NCBI GenBank assembly: GCA_033964015.1
Contig: CM066921.1
Coordinates: 26,517,355-26,581,354 of the forward strand
Direction of reading: 5' to 3'
Source of the DNA: Scolanthus callimorphus
Taxonomy: Eukaryota; Cnidaria; Anthozoa; Actiniaria; Edwardsiidae
DNA length: 64,000 nt
Both the position numbers and the translations under genes were made by a program. The notes under the pieces are model-generated. The model saw nothing but the letters and a program-made list of their open reading frames with translations, was not told the DNA's origin and did no database searches. Shown piece after piece: positions 32,201-44,200 of the stretch. Within the stretch, counting starts at the first letter, position 1. Every line of letters starts with the position of its first letter.

Positions 32201-35200
32201 AATTCCAGAAAATATATGTACCCGGGGATGGCCAGCATTTGGAAATTCTGAATGAGAGGGGGGTTTTCAAGCTCGGAATTCTGCCTGCATGGTTTTTTTT
32301 TTTTGAAGCTGGAAGCTATTGTAGGTTAACCTCTCAGGAATTCTATATGCATGAGGGTGGGGGTAAGCCATTTTGGAAATTCTGGATGCATGGGGAGGGA
32401 GGGGGGGGGGGGGGGGATGGTCAAAACCTAGTGCCGCCTGTGGTGGGGGTACATATATTTTCTGGAATTGCCCATGATGGGTTATCAGGCAGTGTATCCA
32501 TGGGGATTGAAAATTTTGTATTTTTCCCTCTTGGTCCATATGGCATACTTTGTGTCTAAAAATTTTTGTGCCTTTGGACAATTCCAGAAAATAAATGTAC
32601 CCCGGGGATGGCCAGCATTTGGTAATTCTGAATGGGAGGGGGGTTTTCAAGCTCAGAATTCTGCCTGCATGGGTTTTTTTTGAAGCTGGAAGCTATTGTA
32701 GGTTACCTCTCAGGAATTCTATATGCATGGGTGTGGCGGTAAGCCATTTTGGAAATTCTGGATGCATGGGGAGGGAGGGCGGGGGGATGGTCAAAACCTA
32801 GTGCCGCCTGTGGTGGGGGTACATATATTTTCTGGAATTGCCCATGATGGGTTATCAGGCAGTGTATCCATGGGGATTGAAAATTTTGTATTTTTCCCTC
32901 TTGGTCCATATGGCATACTTTGTGTCTAAAAATTTTTGTGCCTTTGGACAATTCCAGAAAATATATGTACCCCGGGGATGGCCAGCATTTGGAAATTCTG
33001 AATGAGAGGGGGTTTTCAAGCTCGGAATTCTGCCTGCATGGGTTTTTTTTTAAGCTGGAGCTATTGTAGGTTAACCTCTCAGGAATTCTATATGCATGGA
33101 GGTGGGGGTAAGCCATTTTGGAAATTCTGGATGCATGGGGAGGGAGGGCGAGGGGGGGGGGGGGGGATGGTCAAAACCTAGTGCCGCCTGTGGTGGGGGT
33201 ACATATATTTTCTGGAATTGCCCATGATGGGTTATCAGGCAGTGTATCCATGGGGATTGAAAATTTTGTATTTTTCCCTCTTGGTCCATATGGCATACTT
33301 TGTGTCTAAAAATTTTTGTGCCTTTGGACAATTCCAGAAAATATATGTACCCCGGGGATGGCCAGCATTGGAAATTCTGAATGAGAGGGGGGTTTTCAAG
33401 CTCGGAATTCTGCCTGCATGTTTTTTTTTTTGAAGCTGGAAGCTATTGTAGGTTAACCTCTCAGGAATTCTATATGCATGAGGGTGGGGGTAAGTCATTT
33501 TGGAAATTCTGGATGCATGGGGAGGGAGGGTGGGGGGGGGGGATGGTCAAAACCTAGTGCCGCCTGTGGTGGGGGTACATATATTTTCTGGAATTGCCCA
33601 TGATGGGTTATCAGGCAGTGTATCCATGGGGATTGAAAATTTTGTATTTTTCCCTCTTGGTCCATATGGCATACTTTGTGTCTAAAAATTTTTGTGCCTT
33701 TGGACAATTCCAGAAAATAAATGTACCCCGGGGATGGCCAGCATTTGGAAATTCTGAATGGGAGGGGGGTTTTCAAGCTCGGAATTCTGCCTGCATGGGT
33801 TTTTTTTGAAGCTGGAAGCTATTGTAGGTTAACCTCTCAGGAATTCTATATGCATGGGGGTGGGGGTAAGCCATTTTGGAAATTCTGGATGCATGGGGAG
33901 GGGGGGGAATGGTCAAAACCTAGTGCCGCCCGTGGTGGGGGTACATATATTTTCTGGAATTGCCCATGATGGGTTATCAGGCAGTGTATCCATGGGGATT
34001 GAAAATTTTGTATTTTTCCCTCTTGGTCCATATGGCATACTTTGTGTCTAAAAATTGTTGTGCCTTTGGACAATTCCAGAAAATAAATGTACCCCGGGGA
34101 TGGCCAGCATTTGGAAATTCTGAATGGGAGGGGGTTTTCAAGCTCGGAATTCTGCCTGCATGGGGTTTTTTGAAGCTGGAAGCTATTGTAGGTTAACCTC
34201 TCAGGAATTCTATATGCATGGGGGTGGGGGTAAGCCATTTTGGAAATTCTGGATGCATGGGGAGGGGGGGGGGGGGATGGTCAAAACCTAGTGCCGCCCG
34301 TGGTGGGGGTACATATATTTTCTGGAATTGCCCATGATGGGTTATCAGGCAGTGTATCCATGGGGATTGAAAATTTTGTATTTTTCCCTTTTGGTCGTTT
34401 AATGTTTTCCATTGTGCTTTTGATAAAGAATTATCCAACTTCACTATTGCTTGGCTTGGATCTATTGTTCAAACTAGCATCTAAATAACACAGTATAGAG
34501 CCCCTTGATGGAAATCCGCTGACTCAATATGGTGTAGCCGGCCCATAGTGCAGTGACTACCCATGGAGGGGACTCAGAGCGATGGGCACAGAAAGAAGTA
34601 CGTTAGAGAATGTTGGAAAGGTTTCCATTTCTCTTTGATAATTTTTAACTTAAGAACACACATTGAGAATTACAAAGTTACTCAAAGTAGTAAAATCTTA
34701 CATATTCCATGCTTTGCCAAATGGTATACTTCAGTCTAAAATTTACCCCTATGTGTTTATCAGGCAAACCCTAGACTTGCTCAAAGTCAACCTCTCATAG
34801 GATACAAGCAAGCAAAAATTTGAAGGACTTTGAGGAAGTCTAGGCATAACCCATGGGGATTGAAAAATGTGTCTTTTCATTGTCAGTGGTATATTGGTTT
34901 CCATTTGTGTTTGACATAATTTTCAATGCTTTAGATAACAATTTTACCGTCTTCACTATTGCTTGACTTGTATCTGTAGTACAAACTAGCATCTAAGGCT
35001 ACATTCCATTTATATGGGGTGGGGGGGGGGGAGGGGGAGGGGGGGGGGGTGGGCAGGTGAAATTCTTAGGGGATACACACATCTTTCCGACGAATGAGGA
35101 GGATGCAACTAACTTGTTCTAAGTTCTGTTACATTTCCAGTCATATTGTAAAATTGAAATGTCAACAATTTTTCTTGGGAAGAATGCCCCCACAACCCCA

Positions 35201-38200
35201 TTGAAGAATAATATAATTCCTACATGGTTAGAGCCTCCAATTGTAATCGGGTGACTCAAACAGGCCTGACAACTTAGTACCAACTGGGGGGGGGGGGGGG
35301 GGGGGTTCAAAGCTGTAAGCTAGTTTAACCTCTCAGGCTTTCTATGCATTCTATATGCATGGGGGTAACACATTCTGTATGCATGGGGGTAACACATTTT
35401 GGAAATACTGGATGCACGGGAGTCAACAACTAGTGTTGCCCATCCCCAGGGCACATATATTTTCTGGAAATACCCATTATTAATATCAGTGGGATTGGTG
35501 ATTGGGAGCTCCGCTTTTAGGCAGTGCCTAAATCTATATATTATCGGCGAAACCCCGAACTTCGTAGTCGCGAGCGCCATCTTGGATTTTTTTGGCCGAG
35601 TGACAATGGGGCGAGTGACAAAACGAGGGGGTGGGGGGCCGATAAAAACAGCCTCCAACGCCTGCTAGCAGGCTAAGTCAATTCCAGTGGTGACCATGCC
35701 AGTTACGATGTCCCAGTAACAGAAAATAACGCCACACAAAATAAAATGCCAAGCATGGCCCGTATACGTACACCACTCTAGTGTTGAGATTGAGAGATGC
35801 CGGGGACGACAATTTAATGGAATTTGTAGCCAAATGGCTACAACCGAGAATGGCCGAGAGAAATTAGTGGAGACTTTTGAAGGTGTGTCTATTATTGTAA
35901 TACCTTAGTAGAAGAAAAATTTCAATTACGATTTTGAGACTGACGGATTTGTTTTTGGCATGGTCACCGCTGGAATTGACTGATACATTATACTGTAGGT
36001 GGCCTGCTGGTAATTGTTTGTGTGACGAAACATATTTTGCAAGGCCAGTTATTGGCTCTCAACTTTATCTGATCGCAGCAAAATATTGCATACCTACTGA
36101 CCAATGAACTCTAATGTTATTCTTTTTCCCCAGAATGTATATCAGCAACAGTGTATCACATAAATGACAGCAGCATGTTTGTTGCCATGGCAGCAAGGAC
36201 GTTCACTGCCAATTTCCACATTGCCTCCTCAAAACTACAAGAAGCCCTTCAACTGCCTGCTTTTCATATAAAGTTCCAAGAACCCATTCAAATGCTGAAA
36301 GTATGTTACCAGGAAGCCAGTGTAATACAACAGAACCACTGACAATGCTACTTGAGAAACTGAATGATAACTCTTCGAACCAAATTGCAATTTTGGAAAT
36401 TGTGATGATTTTACTTAGAGAAGACCCCAAAGTTGGCCAAGACATTCTGGTGCATTCAAAGGTGTTCCATGTCTTAGTCAAGCTTGTAAAGACCTCCAAT
36501 GACATATTCTGTAGAAAGTTTGTGGAGGTCATAAGTGAATGTGCTTTAAAAACAAAAGAATGGGAATTAAACTGGGAGAAATTACTTTGTGATGATAAAG
36601 ATAATTGTCCAGCTCCCATTCTCCTGGAAATTCCTATCATACTTTTGCAGAGAGGGTTGATTACACCAGCATTTAGTGTGATTGCAGGGTTGGCCTTTAC
36701 TGTAGAAACACCAAGGTAAGCACTGAGCTTGTAGAACTCCCAACTTTTAACAAATTGTTCTGGTAAATAGATGTCCAATGTATAAAGCTGAGGATGTTCA
36801 GAACAACCCCAGAGACAATCCCAAAGGTAGGTAACTGCCAATTTCCCCATCATTCCAGTACTTGAATACATCCCAGTATGGGTTTTTCCATTAGTCCAGA
36901 TGTCAAGAGCCATATTTTTCCAGAATTGTGCTTTTTTGATAAAACATGAAACTGCCCAGGTTTGTAGACCAATTGGGCCTCAGTAATTCTGGATATAGAG
37001 CCATCCCTGAAAACTCCTCTAACGGGGATAAACCGGTATTTACGAAAAAAGCTGAGTCAGCATTTTCTGCCTATACATTTTCACTAGCTATTGCTATCAT
37101 TACAATGCTTCGTCAGTTCCAGTACTATTTGTTCAATACAAAACAATGCACTAGAATATTTTGCGATAAAAAAATGCCCGGAAACAAGGTTGATCATAAA
37201 ATTATTGAACAAAAAACACTTCAGACTCTAACCTAACCGTAATTTTACCCGTGTAATAATACATGTATAATACGCACCCCGAATTTTGATCTCATTTAAA
37301 AATAACCTTAAATTCAAAGCTTAAAATAGCAGAGGAAACAGATTAAAACTAATTTAGTATAATATGACCAGTTAACTGATATTGATATACTTAAACTGAC
37401 GAAAAATTATCGATCATTTTGCATAAGATTGGATCTTAATTTGACTTGCGCCCATATTGTCTTAATGCGCACTTTGTCGCAATGGTGCGTCACGGTATGA
37501 ATGTCCTGAATGGTGTAGTGCAGTATATCTAAACCCCTCGAACAATTCACCGATCCCGCATTCATTGTTATACCCCTAGTTACTGTTGCTACATCGAACA
37601 AGGCAAATTTTATCTTTGGCATAGAGCGCGGAAAAGACACCGATTGCAGGGAGGTGTAAGAAGTTGTTGCATGCAATTTTTACTTTATATTTTTATCTTG
37701 AAAAGCTGAATAATTATTGAAAAATCTTCGATATTCAAGTTTGTTCCTCGGACATTTTGAATTCCGTTGGGAAAACTTCCTATTGTTTGCTATGAGTGGT
37801 AAGTCTCAAAGCTTTTAACTAGGAGATTCAGGATAGATAGAAATTGTTGGTTAGGTGCCCTTATAGATCCGGATGTTGCTACATCTGGCACTGCATGCAG
37901 AATCTTTTCTGAAAGCGAGTCATCTGGCGAAAACTAGGAGACAACGCCAGCAAACAAAATGCTGCGATGCATAGGAACCCTCAGAGTGTGACAAATGGTA
38001 CAACAAGATGACATCTGAGCAGCCACAGTTTTCGTTCTGGTGTTGGAGCTAGAACTCCTGATGTTGAGCTAATGAGAGCCATCAATAGTGGATACTTAGC
38101 TCTTATGTACAGTCGTGACTGCACTGATGCCATGGATGTTTGCGTTGGATCATGTGAGCTACGCAAGGTGGTTGTCAGTTCACCACGAGACATGGTTAGT

Positions 38201-41200
38201 CACTAAAGGATACCCATCAAAAGGTATATACGAGTATCGTATGTATGTGTTTTCCTCTATTGCTCTCGATCGTGCTCACAAGCAGGTAAATGCTTCTATT
38301 ATAAGGAGATGGCGGAGTAGTTGGGTAGATCGTTGCTTAAGCATAAAAAGCTACAGGTTTCTATCGAGTTCCCCCTAAAGTTAGCCTGCGAAAGCTGAGA
38401 CCACTCAGCGCTCGCCGAAAGAGACTACCGCAAAGAGGCGTCTGCGCGCTCAAACCAAACATTCCATACCGATGCCGTATTTTGACCCAAATCTGGACAA
38501 AAGTATTCCGTGGCCAATTTGACTATGTGATATTTAATTTTTATAGCACACAAAGTATATTATAGTGACGATTTCAAATACGACGAAAAAATATGCAACA
38601 AAGTTAACTTGGTGGCCATTATTTTGTTATTTTGACCAGATTTGGGCCAAACTACGGCATCAGCAGTATGGAATGTTTGGCTTGAGCGCACAGACGCCTC
38701 TTTGTGGGAGTCTCTTTCGACGAGCGTTAGGTGGTGTCGGCTTTCGCAGGCTACCCTAGAGTAGCTGTTTACACGGCTATCGCATGCCAGACGCGTAATG
38801 GAGGTCTCCGAGAAACGTTTTCGGGCATGCAAATCAGCCTTGGCCTTGATGATTACCACAGCAAGGCAAACTCAAGCACAAAAGTGTTTAGCGAATGCGT
38901 CCGTAACCCGTACAGAACGTCCAAAAGTGGATGCAAAAATCTTTGATGGGGCTGTGGTAGTTCAAATGGTCAATCCTAAGACAGAACAAACATTCCGAGA
39001 ATACGTTTAAAACAGTGTTCCTGCCTTATCAGCTACTTTCTGTTTCGAGAATAATGGTTTAGGATACACACAGGGAAGGAAGTCTGAAGACAAGCACAGG
39101 GAAAAGAAAGGAACTGGAGCTCGGCTTGCGCTTGATGTGAAGATCCCGCCGAACTGGAAGAGTTCCTGAGGGTCGACGATAATAAGACAGAACCATTAAG
39201 GCTCCTTTGCTGATGATGTTTTGATCACTCCTGCTACAGGAAAAGAAATCTGCAGCACCCTGTCAAAGGCAAGCAGGTAGTTAGTAATACCACGAGAGGG
39301 AAGGCCTGCGGCATGTAGTCATGAAAAGGCCAACTCGAGACTTTTCCTGCATGTATTCGATGCTGCTCAAGGTCGACGATAATAAGACAGAACCATTAAG
39401 GCTCCTTTGCTGATGATGTTTTGATCACTCCTGCTACAGGAAAAGAAATCTGCAGCACCCTGTCAAAAGGCAAGCAGGTAGTTAGTAATACCACGAGAGG
39501 GAAGGCCTGCGGCATGTAGTCATGAAAAGGCCAACTCGAGACTTTTCCTGCATGTATTCGATGCTGCTCAAGGGCACAAGCGGGTCATGAAAGGAACAAA
39601 ACACACAAATGTAGCTTTTGATACATGGCTAGCTATTGATATACTTTTGATACACTACAGATAGTACCCGTAGTTCACCAGATCAACCGTGTTTTGGCAT
39701 ACTCATTCCTTCTGTTCTCGTTTGCTGTTTTAGGTTTTAAAATTCTTCAGACACGGATGTTGTTGAAACATTTTAGAAATTCTAATGATCCAAGATGGTG
39801 GATCCAAGATGGCCGCCAAGACGTTTGTAGCTCTACTGCTGGTTACCATAAAAACTTAACACAACCAGGAGCTCCTGACACAACCATATTTAAAGATTTA
39901 TTGAGTAATTAAATCACTGAATGTTTGAAGACGATACGTTTGAGAATTTCAGAAGTTATGAAGGAATACCTCGTCAGTTGACCTTAAAAACGTCCAGCCT
40001 GAATAAGACTGAGGGAGTTTTTCGACCTAATTTGCTTTTTTGTAGTCCAACCGAGTAACACAATTCAGAACATCTGTTGTTTGTTGTTAGAAATAATTCT
40101 AGAAATCGAAAGCGCTTCTAATATTTGCATTTTCGAAGTAATAGTGTTCAGCAAAAAAATGCTGACTCAGCATTTTTTTATAAAAACCGGTCATTCCCAT
40201 TAGAGGAGTTTTTCAGGGATGGCTCTATATCCAGAACTACTAAGGGCCCATGTAGGTCTGCAAACCTGGGAAGTTTCATGCTTTTATCAAAAAATGCACA
40301 ATTCATCCTCTTAACATCCTGACTACATATGGTATGCTTAACGTTTTTCACTAGACTTAAAATTATGCCTGTATAAGATATGATCAATCCATATGCTTTC
40401 CAGTAATTTAAAGGCCAACCACCAACCGCCATCCTTTGCAAGCTTGTGTTTTTGTTTTGAATTGCTACATCTTGCTCTTTTATAAGAAATATTGCAAGAA
40501 CTTGGATGAAAAAAAGCAGACTGTCTCAAAAAAAGTTGAGCATGGAATCTGTATAGTTTTGTCAATAAGTTTTAACCTTTCATTAAATATAGTTTTGTGT
40601 CTCAAGAAGCATGTTGTCAAGGCAGGCTCATAACATTGTCAAGGAATGTCACAACAAAGTTTCAAAATCACTAAGCTTTTCCTTGACAACATTACAAACT
40701 CCACTGGACAACATACTTTCTAGACACTAAAATGAATGTGAAAACTTACCAACAAAATTTGACCCTGGCCTGCATATCATATTTTTCCCTGCAGCTGTTT
40801 TCCAGCAGAGTGGTGTTCCTGCCTGTATTTCATACTGGATGCCTGTGCCCTTGCACTTCGAAATGAAAACAAGCAACGTACACTTGCTAGTTGCAATGGA
40901 GATCATGCAGGCTTAGATGAGAGAAGCTCTACTGATATTGCTAGTGAAATCATATTACGTGTGTGTAGCAGTCAAGGTCTGCAGGAATCTAAAGAACTAC
41001 AGGTACAAAATGTACATGCACAGTATGTGCCTTTATCACATAGCAGCATCTAGGATAAAATGCTTTGTTTTCCCATGGAAACTCGTAATGATAAGGCTGC
41101 ACAAGCAAGAACAAAAGATTTATCCAAGATGGCTGCCATGTGATAAAGGCCCATTAGAGCGGATTTCACATGACTGTTGTGAAAACAATTGCAATTGAGC

Positions 41201-44200
41201 AATCACTAGCCAATCAGAATCGAGAGAAAGCACCACTTGCTCCTAAATAGCTTTTCTCTCAGCCAATCACAAGCCGAACCAATTACTAAGTAATTATGCA
41301 ATTGTATTTACTAAAGAATTTGATTGGCTGAGAAAAAACGAGTAGCCAATGAGAACGCAAAGCAATCGCAATTACATAACAAGTGTTGACAGTCATGTGA
41401 AATCCGCTCTATTACCATGTTCCCCACCAATGAGTTGGACAAGTTTGGCATCCCACATGACCAATTAGCAAACAGTTTACATTGAAAGACAGGGCACATA
41501 CAGTACAACAAGTACCTGTATTTGTCTTGTCTTTCAATGTGATCTGGACACTTATTGGTCAGCGGGGTACCAAAGTTCATAATTATGGCAACAGTTCAGT
41601 GTACTACCCTGTAAGAACAGGATTTACATGTTTACCCAGTATGAGTGTAGATAACTGACTGATGGGCTGACTGACTGGACAGAAAAACAGACAGAGGGAT
41701 GGTGGGATGGATGGGAGGAAAGTTTGGGAGAGGAACAGACAGGGAAGGACAGAAGGGGGACCAACAGACAGTTGCACTGAGGGGATGATGGAGCAGGGGT
41801 GGATGGAAGGAATGGATGTAAGGAGGGACAGACAGAAGGAGGGATGGACAGATGGAGGGACCAACAGACAGTTGCACTGAGGGGATGATGGAGCAAGGGA
41901 TGGATGGAAGGAATGGATGTAAGGAGGGACAGACAGATGGAGGGATGGACAGATGGAGGGACCAACAGACAGTTGCACTGAGGGGATGATGGAGCAAGGG
42001 ATGGATGGAAGGAATGGATGTAAGGAGGGACAGACAGATGGAGGGATGGACAGATGGAGGGACCAACAGACAGTTGCACTGAGGGGATGATGGAGCAAGG
42101 CATGGATGGAAGGAATGGATGTAAGGAGGAACAGACAGATGGAGGGATGGACAGATGGAGGGACCAACAGACAGTTGCACTGAGGGGATGATGGAGCAAG
42201 GGATGGATGGAAGGAATGGATGTAAGGAGGGACAGACAGATGGAGGGAAGGACAGAAGGGGGACCAACAGACAGTTGCACTGAGGGGATGATGGAGCAAG
42301 GCATGGATGGAAGGAATGGATGTAAGGAGGGACAGACAGAAGGAGGGATGGACAGATGGAGGGACCAACAGACAGTTGCACTGAGGGGATGATGGAGCAA
42401 GGGATGGATGGAAGGAATGGATGTAAGGAGGGACAGACAGATGGAGGGATGGACAGATGGAGGGACCAACAGACAGTTGCACTGAGGGATGATGGAGCAA
42501 GGGATGGATGGGCAGGTGGATGGGCCAATTGACAAATGGACTGACAGGTGATAGATGGGCAGAGGGATGGACAGAGGAGCAATCAGGCAATCAGTGGACG
42601 ACACCAGTAGCAGTGCCATAATTAAAAAAACACTAATGGGAAATAAACACAAGTAAATTGGTAGGGGTCTAGTCTATCAAAGTCCTGGAAATGACCTCAA
42701 CTCTCTCTCATTTTTATTTTACATGTAGGAAGCATCATCAGCTGTGCAAGGATTACTTCTCCCTTGGTTAAAAGACAAGAAAACATCCAGTACAATCCTC
42801 AAACTTATGCTAAATACTGTGAAAGAGTTAGCAACCTTCCTGGTATGGTAGCATGTTATTTTTTTTTTATTCCCCTCTCCCTGAAAATAATGATCCACTT
42901 GAAGGTTGCAACTGTTAGAGCAGACTTTTTATTTCAAAAGTGCTAATCAGAAATGAAACACAATCACGTCAACAACAACAATAATAATAATAATAATAAT
43001 AGTAATAATAATAAAGCCTGTATAGCCCTTTTTCTCATATGGACCCAAAGTGCTTTCACAAGGCTACCTACAACGACCTATCAGGTGACAAAGACCTATC
43101 AGGTGACAGATGACCAGAGCTGTCAGAATGTTTTGAAGTAGGCGGCTGCTCCAAAAAAGTAGCCGGCTGCAAAAGAAAAAAACTGACGGCTGACATGCAA
43201 ATTTTGTAGCTTCAAAGTTAGTTTCCTCGCCAAGCCATTTCTGACACAGCGCGGAACTTGGACGTTTTTAAGAGGAACTACAATTTAAGGATTCCAGTTT
43301 TTATTTTTTAATCACAAACAATGAGGTGAGCTTCACAGTTGCATATAACAATGTTTTGGGTTCAAACTTTGTTATGTGCAAAAAGTAGCCGGCAATTAAA
43401 CTTGAAGTCGCCGCCGGCGGTCGCCAGCTTGTTCTGACAGCTCTGGATGACTGAAACATTTTAAAAATCATGATCTAAGAAAATAAGAGACACTGTGAGC
43501 GTGAATGTTTGGTTTCTCTTCACGTTATTCTCATTGGTTAAGGAAAGATCCAAGACCTGAACCTCTGAAGTCTTATTTTCATTCAAACAGTCATTGCTTG
43601 TCAGCCACTTCTTCGTCATAGGGATAATTGTTTTCATTCACTATTTCTAAGATGAAAATTACCTCTGTAGAAATCTCAAACAAGCATATTGTATAAACAA
43701 ATTTGTATTCTTTATTTAGCACCATCCAAATAACATTGAAAAATCACAGTGCATTCCCTCAGTCGCCTGATGGAAATGGCTCCTTTCAATGGATTTAATT
43801 TTCTCTTGTTCTAAGGACCTTAATTTCTGGTGCAATGTAATTTGATTGGCCGTCCTTGATTTGCCTTGAAGCGACAATGCAATCTGATTGGTTGTCTCTG
43901 ATTTGTCTTTCCACGAGTGGGAGACGGCGAGGTTCTGCATATACTTAGCTGGCCAGGTTCCGTGTCACACCGGGACTGTCATGGCACTTTTCACAGTCAT
44001 GCATTTTGGAGACTAGTTTTAGGTCGAGAAGCGGCATCTTGGATAGGTCACAAGTCCAAGATGGCGGCTAAGCGAAAGCAAACTTGTGTTTCTCGACCTA
44101 AAACTACTCTCCAACGCCTGCGAGCAGGCTACAATCATGCGAAATCCGCTCTAACAACTTTGTTGAATGTACCTGCAGGACTCCAATGATTCCCAGACTA

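Larger units (their letters stand above)
29352..35675. mobile_element. 6.3-kb Mutator-like element (non-autonomous)
   Basis: The ends are near-perfect inverted repeats of about 33 bp beginning TAGCCTGCTAGCAGGCGTTG; the flanks carry an identical 9-bp duplication AGTCAATTC (29343-29351, 35676-35684). Nine-base duplications are the mark of Mutator-like transposons. No transposase frame is recognisable. It fills most of BRAT1 intron 1 and contains a 113-bp duplication and the MITE-derived satellite. Confidence 0.88.
36921..40309. mobile_element. 3.4-kb element with about 150-bp inverted ends
   Basis: 36921-37075 (TGATAAAACATGAAAC, GGATATAGAGCCATCCCTGA, CTGAGTCAGCATTTT) is mirrored at 40155-40309 (AATGCTGACTCAGCATTTTT, CAGGGATGGCTCTATATCCA, GTTTCATGCTTTTATCA). 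It occupies most of BRAT1 intron 2. Inside are a small Mutator-like MITE and a broken protein fragment. Confidence 0.7.

Noticed and set aside
31060..34490. Many open frames of 60-197 codons with Gly- or Pro-rich runs
   Set aside because: Products of the MITE-derived satellite and its G homopolymers on both strands.
36301..36350. Mini-intron to explain the BRAT1 frame change
   Set aside because: Any GT..AG pair here would be about 12-50 nt without a pyrimidine tract; one missing A in an AAA run explains it fully.
41604..42652. Three long minus-strand open frames (316-342 codons) as genes
   Set aside because: They are the same 101-bp minisatellite read in three frames, Pro/Ser/His-rich, with no splice or start context.
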